DNA of 5,515 nt from Desulfobacca acetoxidans (GCA_020723225.1 DYJG01000190.1:293-5807); one strand, 5' to 3'; numbered from the stretch's first letter, positions 1 through 5,097 are shown. The notes: generated by a model not told the origin, from the sequence alone. Made by a program: numbers and translations.

Positions 1-20
1 TCTCGCCTGGGCGGTACTGG

Positions 21-43
21 GGCGGGCGAGACGCCCGCCCTAC
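21..43 (-). repeat. GTAG-headed GC-rich hairpin, REP-like
   Basis: Read on the minus strand, GTAG (43-40) is followed directly by a perfect 8-bp stem, GGCGGGCG (39-32) and CGCCCGCC (28-21), around the 3-nt loop TCT. A GTAG tetranucleotide at the foot of a hairpin is the known layout of REP sequences handled by RAYT (TnpA-REP) proteins. It lies about 70 nt past the stop of the GT4 gene, where REP elements often sit. There is no T-run after the stem, so a classical intrinsic terminator is not supported. The stem differs from that of the doublet at 4980-5039, so it would be a separate family. No RAYT gene is in the window. Confidence 0.5.
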
Positions 44-109
44 GTCCTGTTCATGCTTTGCGAGCGGGCCAACGGCCCATGCGGAACTGTGGGCATGGCT
101 ATAATCATT

Positions 110-1264
110 CTACCAATCTTTTCCGGAGGCAACCGCAGCCTCTGCAAGTACCTCCACAGTCCGGGCCACGGTCTGCTCCCAACTGAGATGGGCCACCGCC
201 TCCTGCGCGGCCTGCCGCACTTGCGGTTCCCGGCCCCGGTCCAGGTATGCATCCAAGGCCTGAGCCAGGGCGGGGATATCATGGGGTTGGGGCAACACCG
301 CGCCGTTGGCTCCGGGGGTGATGAATTCCCCCGCGCCGTTGGCCGCGGTGGTCACCACCGGGCAGCCGCAGCCCAGGGCCTCCAGGACCACGTTGCTGCA
401 GGGGTCGTAGATCGTGGGCAGCGCCAGCACCGCGGCGGCCTGGTAGAAGGGCGCGGGGTCAGCCCGGGGACCCCAGAACCTGACCCTGGCCGCCACACCC
501 AGGCGCCGGGCTAATTGCTGGTAGGTTTTGATGGGACCTTTGCCCACAATCCAGAGAAGGCTCTCTTGATTCTTTAAACCCGCGAAGGCCTCCAGGAGAA
601 AGGCAAGGCCTTTGCGGCCGAAGCCTGAACCTACGAACAAGACCACCCGGGAGTTTTCATTTAAGCCAAACCCGGCCTTCAGGGCCTTGGTTCCAGGTTC
701 CTCCGGAGGCCGGAATCTTTGATGATCCAGGCCGTTGTAGATGACCTGGATTTTTTCCGGGTCAAGGCCGTAATGCGCCTCGATTTCCCGCTGCACCTGC
801 CGGGAATTGGCGATCACCCGGAGCAGATGGGGATCGGTGAAGAGGCGCTGCTCCAGCCTGAGCAGCAGCCGGTGGAAGGGGCTGTAATCCTGGGCCAGCC
901 GGGCCCCGGGGGAGAGATAGGGCCGCCGCCGTTTGAGCCACTCCCGGTGGCAGCCGTCTCCGGCCCGGTACACGTGCTGGAAAAGAGTCCGCTCCAGGCT
1001 GAAGACCAGTTGGCCGGGGGTCTGCCGGAGCAGCTTCCGCACGTTCAGGGCATAGGTGAGGACCCGTCCGGTTTTGCCCCCCAGGACCGGCACCGGCACA
1101 TAGTCCACTCCCGGGTCCAGGAGGTTTTGGGCCGCGGCTGTGGGGTCCGTCCCGTAGACGGCCACCTCATGGCCGGCTGCAGCCAGGCCCCGGGCCAGGT
1201 TGATCAAGGTGGCCTCCGCGCCGCCGGGCGCGCTTACCCTTTGTCGGAGTAGGGCGATTTTCAT
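110..1264 (-). CDS. GT4 glycosyltransferase, WaaG-like, LPS core
   Basis: A 384-residue GT-B fold glycosyltransferase of family GT4, probably adding a hexose to the LPS core from a nucleotide sugar at the inner face of the cytoplasmic membrane. The N-terminal Rossmann half opens with MKIALLRQR and the glycine turn GGAE (14-17). The C-terminal half has IYNGLD (175-180), the nucleotide-binding segment GSGFGRKG (212-219) and the retaining-GT4 signature near 287-302. There the usual E-x7-E reads D287-x7-E295 (DPCSNVVLEALGCG), so Asp replaces the first Glu, as in some WaaG-like enzymes. Length is normal for the family. The ATG at 1264 is the natural N-terminus of the fold, but no clear Shine-Dalgarno precedes it; an inverted repeat begins 9 nt upstream. 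It is the last gene of the minus-strand cluster. The family is secure, while donor and acceptor sugars cannot be read from sequence. Confidence 0.9.
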   Translation of the reverse strand: MKIALLRQRVSAPGGAEATLINLARGLAAAGHEVAVYGTDPTAAAQNLLDPGVDYVPVPVLGGKTGRVLTYALNVRKLLRQTPGQLVFSLERTLFQHVYRAGDGCHREWLKRRRPYLSPGARLAQDYSPFHRLLLRLEQRLFTDPHLLRVIANSRQVQREIEAHYGLDPEKIQVIYNGLDHQRFRPPEEPGTKALKAGFGLNENSRVVLFVGSGFGRKGLAFLLEAFAGLKNQESLLWIVGKGPIKTYQQLARRLGVAARVRFWGPRADPAPFYQAAAVLALPTIYDPCSNVVLEALGCGCPVVTTAANGAGEFITPGANGAVLPQPHDIPALAQALDAYLDRGREPQVRQAAQEAVAHLSWEQTVARTVEVLAEAAVASGKDW

Positions 1265-1272
1265 AAGGGATT

Positions 1273-1392
1273 AACCACAGAGACTCAGAGAGCACAGAGA
1301 TTCACAGAGATAATAATTTTGTTTTGGCGCACAGCGCCAAAACAAAAATCTTTTCCTCTGCGAAACTCTGTGTCCTCTGTGTCTCTGTGGTT
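1273..1392. repeat. Nested palindromic element with ACAGAG iterons
   Basis: Two 38-nt arms, 1273-1310 and 1355-1392, are inverted copies matching at about 32 of 38 positions. Each arm starts AACCACAGAGAC and carries four ACAGAG-type hexamers separated by 2, 3 and 4 nt, giving steps of 8, 9 and 10 nt in both arms. Variants are TCAGAG in the left arm and GCAGAG in the right. The centre holds a further perfect hairpin (1317-1347). The element fills the gap between the GT9 and GT4 genes: the right arm shares the last base of the GT9 TGA stop, and the left arm ends 8 nt before the GT4 ATG. CACAGAG-type repeats occur between genes in many environmental bacterial genomes; their function is unknown to me. 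Confidence 0.85.
1317..1347. other. Perfect 14-bp stem-loop at centre of the repeat
   Basis: TTTTGTTTTGGCGC (1317-1330) and its exact reverse complement (1334-1347) flank the 3-nt loop ACA. The GC-rich part is next to the loop and the AT-rich part at the base, on both strands. The 5' arm is T-rich and the 3' arm A-rich, opposite to a classical intrinsic terminator with a U-tract. On the minus strand the bases after the stem are only TTATTAT. It could slow polymerase or mark the core of the element, but terminator function is not established. Confidence 0.7.
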
Positions 1393-2471
1393 CATCTTTT
1401 ATCCACCGCCTCCCAATTTTCCATCTTTTCCAGCACCTCGGCGGCGCTCAATTCAATGAGGCAGCGGCTTTTTTTGGACCCTTCGCAACCGTCTTTGCCG
1501 CAGGGGAGGCAGTCCCAGTCCTTCTTGACCACCAGATGGCCCTCGCCCCAAGGACCCCAATTGAAATCCCCGGAGGGGCCGAAGAGGGCCACCGCGGGCG
1601 TGCCCACGGCCGCGGCCAGGTGCATGGGCGCGCTGTCCGCGCCGAAAAAGAGCCGGGCCTTGTCAATCAAGGCCCCCAGTTCCTTGAGGGTCAGCCGGCC
1701 CACCAGGTTGATGGGGCGTACGCGGCATTCTTTTAGAACCGCGGCCACAAGCTCCTGTTCATGCGCGGCCTGGGAGCCGGTGAGGACCACCGGCAGTTTT
1801 TTCTTCTCCTTGAGAAATTCAATGACCCGGGCGTACCCCTCAGGGGTCCAGCATTTGAAGCGCCAGCCCGCGCCCGGGTGCAGGACTGCGAAATTTTTGG
1901 GACCCAGGGAATGGGCGGATAGCAACTCCTGAACCCGAGTGTCCACCTCCGGCTTCCAGAAGAATTGGAGTCCGGGATTCCGGGGGTTAATTCCCAAGGC
2001 CCGCACCATCTCCAGGTTGTGCTCCACCAGATGCAGGCGCAAAGGGGGCACGGGCAGCAGCCGGGTAAAGCAGAAACGGTTCCAGAAGGCCCGGCCCCCG
2101 TAAGCGAAACCCAGGCGCTCCTTTGCTCCGGTAAGTAAGGCGTAGAAGGCCCCCCGGTCGCCGCCGGAGAGTTCCAGCACCAGATCGAATTTGGCCCGGC
2201 GCAGTTCCCGGAGGAAAGCAAGGGTGCGGCTTAAGGACGCTCCCCGGCGCTCCGCAACGTACACCCGTTCAAGCAAGGGGTGGTCGGCGATCATCTCCTC
2301 CGTACCCTTGGGCACCAGGTAGCTGACCTGCGCCCGGGGCCAGGCCTCCTTCAGGGCCGGGAGCACAGGCGCGCTCACCAGCACGTCCCCGGGCTGCTTC
2401 AGTTTGATGACCAGGATGTTCTGATACCGTTTTTCGTTTTTCGTTTTTCGTTTTGCGTAAAAAAAATCCAT
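1392..2471 (-). CDS. GT9 glycosyltransferase (heptosyltransferase family)
   Basis: A full-length 359-residue GT9 enzyme of the WaaC/WaaF/WaaQ superfamily, expected to transfer heptose or a related sugar from an ADP-sugar onto the LPS inner core in the cytoplasm. The N-terminal domain has ILVIKLKQPGDV (19-30), with the family's GD pair at 28-29. The C-terminal domain has HPGAGWRFKCW (198-208), TGS (231-233) and the ADP-binding signature GADSAPMHLAAA (277-288). Four cysteines follow in a C-x2-C-x4-C-x7-C pattern (321, 324, 329, 337), common in such GT9 proteins outside enterobacteria. The start is odd: homology begins near residue 18, and residues 4-15 are encoded by a CGTTTTT heptamer array, giving a basic Lys/Arg-rich leader. 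The gene follows lpxA by 17 nt with only a distant AAGG as possible ribosome-binding site. The exact sugar is unknown. Confidence 0.9.
   Translation of the reverse strand: MDFFYAKRKTKNEKRYQNILVIKLKQPGDVLVSAPVLPALKEAWPRAQVSYLVPKGTEEMIADHPLLERVYVAERRGASLSRTLAFLRELRRAKFDLVLELSGGDRGAFYALLTGAKERLGFAYGGRAFWNRFCFTRLLPVPPLRLHLVEHNLEMVRALGINPRNPGLQFFWKPEVDTRVQELLSAHSLGPKNFAVLHPGAGWRFKCWTPEGYARVIEFLKEKKKLPVVLTGSQAAHEQELVAAVLKECRVRPINLVGRLTLKELGALIDKARLFFGADSAPMHLAAAVGTPAVALFGPSGDFNWGPWGEGHLVVKKDWDCLPCGKDGCEGSKKSRCLIELSAAEVLEKMENWEAVDKR
2428..2462. repeat. CGTTTTT heptamer array inside a 5' coding end
   Basis: Three perfect plus-strand CGTTTTT heptamers (2428-2434, 2435-2441, 2442-2448) are followed in phase by CGTTTTG (2449-2455) and a degenerate CGTAAAA (2456-2462). 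Read on the minus strand the unit is AAAAACG. It occupies codons 4-15 of the GT9 gene and accounts for the KRKTKNEKR stretch. No inverted partner array is seen in the flanks. A 7-bp unit is not a multiple of three, so gain or loss of one unit would shift the frame between the annotated ATG and the conserved domain. Confidence 0.85.
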
Positions 2472-2488
2472 AACTTTAAAAATCGGCC

Positions 2489-3295
2489 TTAAAAATCATC
2501 CTCTTCGTTTGTATGCCCCTGCTTCGGCCCCATGGCCACCCCGCGTTTGGAGGCGCGGATGAATTCCAGCAGGTGGGTCACTTCCGGGGTCCGGGGCACC
2601 TCTGCCTCCACCTGCTCCAGGGCCTGCTTCAGGTTGGTGCGCCGGGAAAAGAGGATGCGGAACGCCTGGCGCAGCGGCGCGATCCGGTCCGCTTTAAACC
2701 CGGCCCGGCGCAGGCCTACCAGGTTGAGACCAAATACGGTATGGGTGCCGTCGATGTTGGCATAGGGCGGCAGGTCCCGGGAGGCCCGGGCCCCGCCCCG
2801 CATCATCACCAACGAGCCCACCCGGATGAATTGGTGCAGCAGGCAATTGGCGGAGATGAAGGCCCGGTCGGCCACCTCCACGTAACCGCCCACCAGCGCG
2901 CCGTTGACCACGATGACGTGGTTTCCCAACGCCGCGTTGTGGGCCATGTGGCTCAGGCCCATGAGGAAGCAGTGGTTCCCCACCTTAGTGGCGCTCCCCG
3001 GTTTGGTGCCCCGGTGGATGGTGACGTATTCCCGGATCAGGTTGTGATCGCCGATGATGGTGTAGCTTTCCTCCCCCTGGAACGCGTAATCCTGGGGTTC
3101 ATGGCCGATGATGGCCCCGAAGCCGATGAGGTTGCCCTCGCCGATGGTGGTATAGGGGCCGATATAGGCGTGGGCCTGGATACGGGTGCCCGGACCGATA
3201 TGGGTGGGGCCGTCGATGATCACCCCGGGGCCGATCTCGACGTCCGGGGCCAGTTCCACATTCGAGGCGATTTTAGCGCTGGGGTCAATGTTCAT
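2489..3295 (-). CDS. lpxA: LpxA-type UDP-GlcNAc O-acyltransferase
   Basis: A 268-residue left-handed beta-helix acyltransferase, close in length to E. coli LpxA (262). LpxA moves a 3-hydroxyacyl chain from acyl carrier protein to the 3-position of UDP-GlcNAc, the first step of lipid A synthesis in the cytosol. Hexapeptide repeats cover roughly residues 5-170, followed by a helical C-terminal part. The catalytic His is in HMAHN (116-120; His119 matches E. coli His125), with VTIHRGT (91-97), LLHQF (152-156) and NLVGLRRAGF (191-200) also matching. Two positions usually tied to substrate contact differ by my alignment: E. coli Lys76 aligns with Ala71 and His144 with Tyr138. The C-terminus is an unusual acidic tail ending NEEDDF. 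It starts 2 nt after the GT2 stop, so translational coupling is likely. Neighbours are core glycosyltransferases instead of fabZ/lpxB, so a paralogue with altered specificity is possible. Confidence 0.83.
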   Translation of the reverse strand: MNIDPSAKIASNVELAPDVEIGPGVIIDGPTHIGPGTRIQAHAYIGPYTTIGEGNLIGFGAIIGHEPQDYAFQGEESYTIIGDHNLIREYVTIHRGTKPGSATKVGNHCFLMGLSHMAHNAALGNHVIVVNGALVGGYVEVADRAFISANCLLHQFIRVGSLVMMRGGARASRDLPPYANIDGTHTVFGLNLVGLRRAGFKADRIAPLRQAFRILFSRRTNLKQALEQVEAEVPRTPEVTHLLEFIRASKRGVAMGPKQGHTNEEDDF

Positions 3296-3297
3296 GA

Positions 3298-4059
3298 TTA
3301 TGATTGATTTCCATTTCTCTTAGTAAATTTACGCAGGTAAAGGTATTTTAAAAAGTTATAGCGGCTGGATTGGAGCGCCAGTTGTAATCCTAACGCCCCT
3401 TCCAGAAAGCCCAGTTTCAAGAAGAACGGGTTCGCAAAAGTGAGGGCCGGCCGCCAGAGCAGCTCGCCGGGCAGGGGCCGGCGGCCCGCTTTCAGCATTT
3501 CCCGGGCCGCCAATCTGGCGTAGCGGTCCTGGCGGGCCGCGTATTCCTCCATGCTCCGGTAGGAGTAATGCTCCAGCGGGGTGCTCAAAAGACCCACCTG
3601 GCCGGCCACCTCCACTTCCTCGTGCACTTCCCGGTCCTTAAACCGCCCCCGGTCCCGGCGGAAGAGGCGCAGGGTATAATCCGGGTGCCAGCCCAAATGC
3701 TTGATCCAGCGGTTGCCCACATAATTTTTGCGCGGCACCCGGTAGCCGTCCAGGGGGCCGTCAGCTTTGATTACGTTCAGTATCTCCTCACGCAAACCCT
3801 CAGGCACCCGCTCATCCGCGTCCAAGGAAAAGACCCAGTCGCCTGTGGCCCGGTCCAGGGCGAAGTTTTTAGTCCCGGCAAACCCCTGCCAATCAACGGT
3901 GAAGATACGGCCGGTAAAGTCCCGGGCCAACTCCAGGGTGCGGTCCGTGCTGCCGGAATCCACCACCACGATGATTTCATCCGCAAAACGCACGGATTCG
4001 AGGCAAGGGACGATGTTTTCCTCTTCATTGAGGGCGATGACGGTGACGGAAAGGGACAT
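3298..4059 (-). CDS. GT2 glycosyltransferase, WaaE/KdtX-like
   Basis: A 253-residue inverting GT-A glycosyltransferase of family GT2, of the short WaaE/KdtX type that adds glucose or another hexose to inner-core heptose in some Gram-negative bacteria. The start MSLSVTVIALNEEENI is typical of the nucleotide-sugar fold. Asp34 lies in the DSGSTD motif (34-39), the metal-binding DxD is Asp80-Ala-Asp82 in SLDADERVP, and a basic/aromatic segment RLFRRDRGRFKDREVHEEV (130-148) matches the acceptor side. The C-terminus from about 200 on is hydrophobic and aromatic with a basic end (YLYLRKFTKR), suggesting peripheral membrane association. The ATG at 4059 is the only good start. Upstream is a GGTCTTC heptamer array ending a few bases away and no recognisable Shine-Dalgarno. 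It lies 2 nt before lpxA. The family is certain; acceptor and donor are not. Confidence 0.9.
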   Translation of the reverse strand: MSLSVTVIALNEEENIVPCLESVRFADEIIVVVDSGSTDRTLELARDFTGRIFTVDWQGFAGTKNFALDRATGDWVFSLDADERVPEGLREEILNVIKADGPLDGYRVPRKNYVGNRWIKHLGWHPDYTLRLFRRDRGRFKDREVHEEVEVAGQVGLLSTPLEHYSYRSMEEYAARQDRYARLAAREMLKAGRRPLPGELLWRPALTFANPFFLKLGFLEGALGLQLALQSSRYNFLKYLYLRKFTKRNGNQS

Positions 4060-4062
4060 AAA

Positions 4063-4176
4063 GACGGTCTTCGGTCTTTGGTCTTCGGTCTTCGGTTTTT
4101 TGTCTTCAGTATATCAATATGTACCGGTTCTCATTAATTTTTACCGAAGACCGTAGACCGAAGACCGAAAACCGTC
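4063..4176. repeat. Inverted pair of GGTCTTC heptamer arrays
   Basis: The plus-strand left array (4066-4107) has six in-phase 7-nt units: GGTCTTC three times plus GGTCTTT, GGTTTTT and TGTCTTC. The right array (4146-4173) has four units in inverted orientation: GAAGACC twice, GTAGACC and GAAAACC. Taking arms 4063-4097 and 4142-4176, 31 of 35 positions are complementary, enough for a long RNA or DNA hairpin with a loop of about 44 nt. The element spans nearly the whole gap between the Trm112 and GT2 genes: the right arm overlaps two bases of the Trm112 TGA stop, and the left arm ends 3 nt before the GT2 ATG. On the minus strand the loop contains TATACT (4113-4108), like a -10 box, but no good -35 accompanies it. 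Confidence 0.85.
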
Positions 4177-4345
4177 ATTTCAAAGGTTTGGCCTCTTCGA
4201 TGAGCATGATAGGAATATCGTCCTTGATCTCATAGAGCAGCTTACACTGGTCGCAGATGAGGCCGTCGCCTTTTTCGTTCAGGCGGATATCCCCCTTGCA
4301 TTGGGGGCAGGCCAGGATGTCCAGCAGTTCCTTGCTGATGGGCAT
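4175..4345 (-). CDS. Trm112/YcaR-family small zinc-ribbon protein
   Basis: A 56-residue protein starting MPISKELLDILACPQCKG and ending EEAKPLK. It has two cysteine pairs, CPQC (13-16) and CDQC (31-34), that should form one zinc ribbon, followed by the family's IPIML motif (44-48). Eukaryotic Trm112 is an activating partner of several methyltransferases. The bacterial members (E. coli YcaR type) are widespread and often sit among LPS genes; YcaR lies between lpxK and kdsB. Their role there is not settled, so I assign family only. The start at 4345 is supported by the strong Shine-Dalgarno AGGGAGG just upstream and by family length. It follows the GT9 remnant after a 93-nt gap and precedes the GT2 gene across the inverted heptamer element. 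Confidence 0.9.
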   Translation of the reverse strand: MPISKELLDILACPQCKGDIRLNEKGDGLICDQCKLLYEIKDDIPIMLIEEAKPLK

Positions 4346-4349
4346 GGTT

Positions 4350-4356
4350 CCTCCCT
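4350..4356 (-). promoter_or_regulatory. Strong ribosome-binding site of Trm112-like gene
   Basis: On the minus strand AGGGAGG is separated by 4 nt (AACC) from the ATG at 4345. It is the only strong Shine-Dalgarno among the minus-strand genes and fixes the start of this short reading frame. Confidence 0.75.
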
Positions 4357-4438
4357 GTGAAAACTAAGTTTCTGTATAAGGATCGTTTGTCAATCTGGCT
4401 GGCAAGAATCAGACACTGAGAATTTCTATCCCATAATA

Positions 4439-5062
4439 TCAATTCCTTACATCGATGGACAAGATTTTCTCACACGCAGCCCGGACCGCGTCCGGAGGCA
4501 GGTCCAGCAGGCACCTGGGCTCCGGGCAGCGCCGCTTAAAACAGGGGCTGCAGGGGAGTCCCAGGCGCACCACCCGGTGGCCCGCGCCGAAAGGCCCGGT
4601 GCGGGACGGCGAAGTGGGACCGAAGACGGCCACAACCTTTGTCCCCAGGGCCGCGGCCAGGTGCATGGGGCCGGTGTCCGCGGTAATGGCGAGCCGGGCA
4701 TGCTGTATGATTCCGGCCAATTCCTGCAGGCTGGTGCGCCCGGCCAGGTTCCAGGGCTTCTCTTGCATCCGGGCGCAGATTTGGGCGGCCAGTTCCCGGT
4801 CCCCGGCGCTGCCGGTGATGGCCACGGTTAAGCCTTTCTCCCGGATGAGCCAGTCCGCCAGCTTAGCCCAGGACGCGGCCGGCCACAGCTTGGTAACCCA
4901 CCGCGCTCCGGGATGCAGCACCACCAAGGCACGACCCCGGGGCACTATTACCAATTCGTCATCATGAGGATATTTTTCCCGTAGGGGCGAACCTTGTGTT
5001 CGCCCAACGTCCGGGGCGAACACAAGGTTCGCCCCTACGTAAAACATTCGTATGATGGTCAT
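4439..5062 (-). pseudogene. 5'-truncated GT9 heptosyltransferase (WaaF-like) remnant
   Basis: An open frame of 207 codons holding only the C-terminal, ADP-sugar-binding half of a GT9 enzyme; complete members are about 340-360 residues. Visible motifs are LHPGARWVTKLWP (49-61), TGS (83-85), ITADTGPMHLAAALG (126-140), FGPTSPSRTGPFG (147-159) and four cysteines in CSPCFKRRCPEPRC (171-184), a pattern typical of WaaF-like proteins. GT9-like sequence starts only near residue 36 (about position 4957). The N-terminal acceptor domain, with its GD motif, is absent both from the frame and from the rest of the gap. Residues 8-28 are simply a reading of the REP doublet at 4980-5039, and the ATG at 5062 directly abuts a heptamer array, so it is probably not a native start. 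Most likely a decayed gene whose front was lost by deletion or rearrangement at the repeats. A shortened C-terminal-domain protein cannot be excluded because the frame stays open. Confidence 0.75.
4980..5039. repeat. REP doublet (REPIN-like), perfect 26-bp inverted repeat
   Basis: Arms 4980-5005 and 5014-5039 are exact reverse complements separated by 8 nt. Each arm is itself a hairpin headed by GTAG: in the left arm GTAG (4981-4984), stem GGGCGAAC (4985-4992), loop CTTGT, stem GTTCGCCC (4998-5005). The right arm repeats this on the minus strand, with GTAG at 5038-5035. The DNA can fold as one long stem or as two small hairpins. Two inverted GTAG-headed hairpins are the known layout of REPINs mobilised by RAYT transposase-like proteins. 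The unit lies inside the open frame of the GT9 remnant. The perfect match of the arms suggests recent insertion or active correction. Confidence 0.85.
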
Positions 5063-5097
5063 TGACTAGTGATTACTGATCACTGATTACTGATCAC
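5063..5097. repeat. TGATTAC/TGATCAC heptamer array
   Basis: Five in-phase 7-nt units: a degenerate TGACTAG (5063-5069), then TGATTAC and TGATCAC alternating twice, so 5070-5083 and 5084-5097 are an exact 14-nt tandem duplication. Each TGATCA is palindromic. The array begins immediately upstream of the nominal ATG of the GT9 remnant and lies in the 80-nt divergent gap in front of the hexulose-phosphate synthase gene. It could bind a regulator, but equally may be one more member of the heptamer repeats seen elsewhere in the window. Confidence 0.8.

Noticed and set aside
66..98. Small stem-loops (66-78 and 77-98) after the GT4 stop as a transcription terminator
   Set aside because: Stems are only 5-6 bp, mutually exclusive, and no T-run follows on the minus strand.
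53..514. Plus-strand open frame of 153 codons opposite the GT4 gene
   Set aside because: It is the antisense shadow of a well-supported glycosyltransferase, of low-complexity composition, with no recognisable domain.
2513..3307. Plus-strand open frame of 264 codons opposite lpxA
   Set aside because: Long only because the hexapeptide-repeat gene is GC-rich with regular codons; the protein has no family features and the minus-strand LpxA is unambiguous.
1273..4176. The inverted arrays as CRISPR arrays
   Set aside because: Units are 6-7 nt and contiguous or nearly so; there are no 20-40 nt repeats with unique spacers and no cas genes.
4373..4393. Minus-strand TTGACA (4393-4388) and TATACA (4378-4373) upstream of the Trm112-like gene as a sigma70 promoter
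   Set aside because: The spacer is only 9 nt, far below the usual 16-18, and no alternative -10 box fits the TTGACA at normal spacing.
4980..5039. The perfect inverted repeat as the ends of an insertion sequence or an intrinsic terminator
   Set aside because: Only 8 nt separate the arms, so no transposase can lie between them, and no T-run follows either arm.
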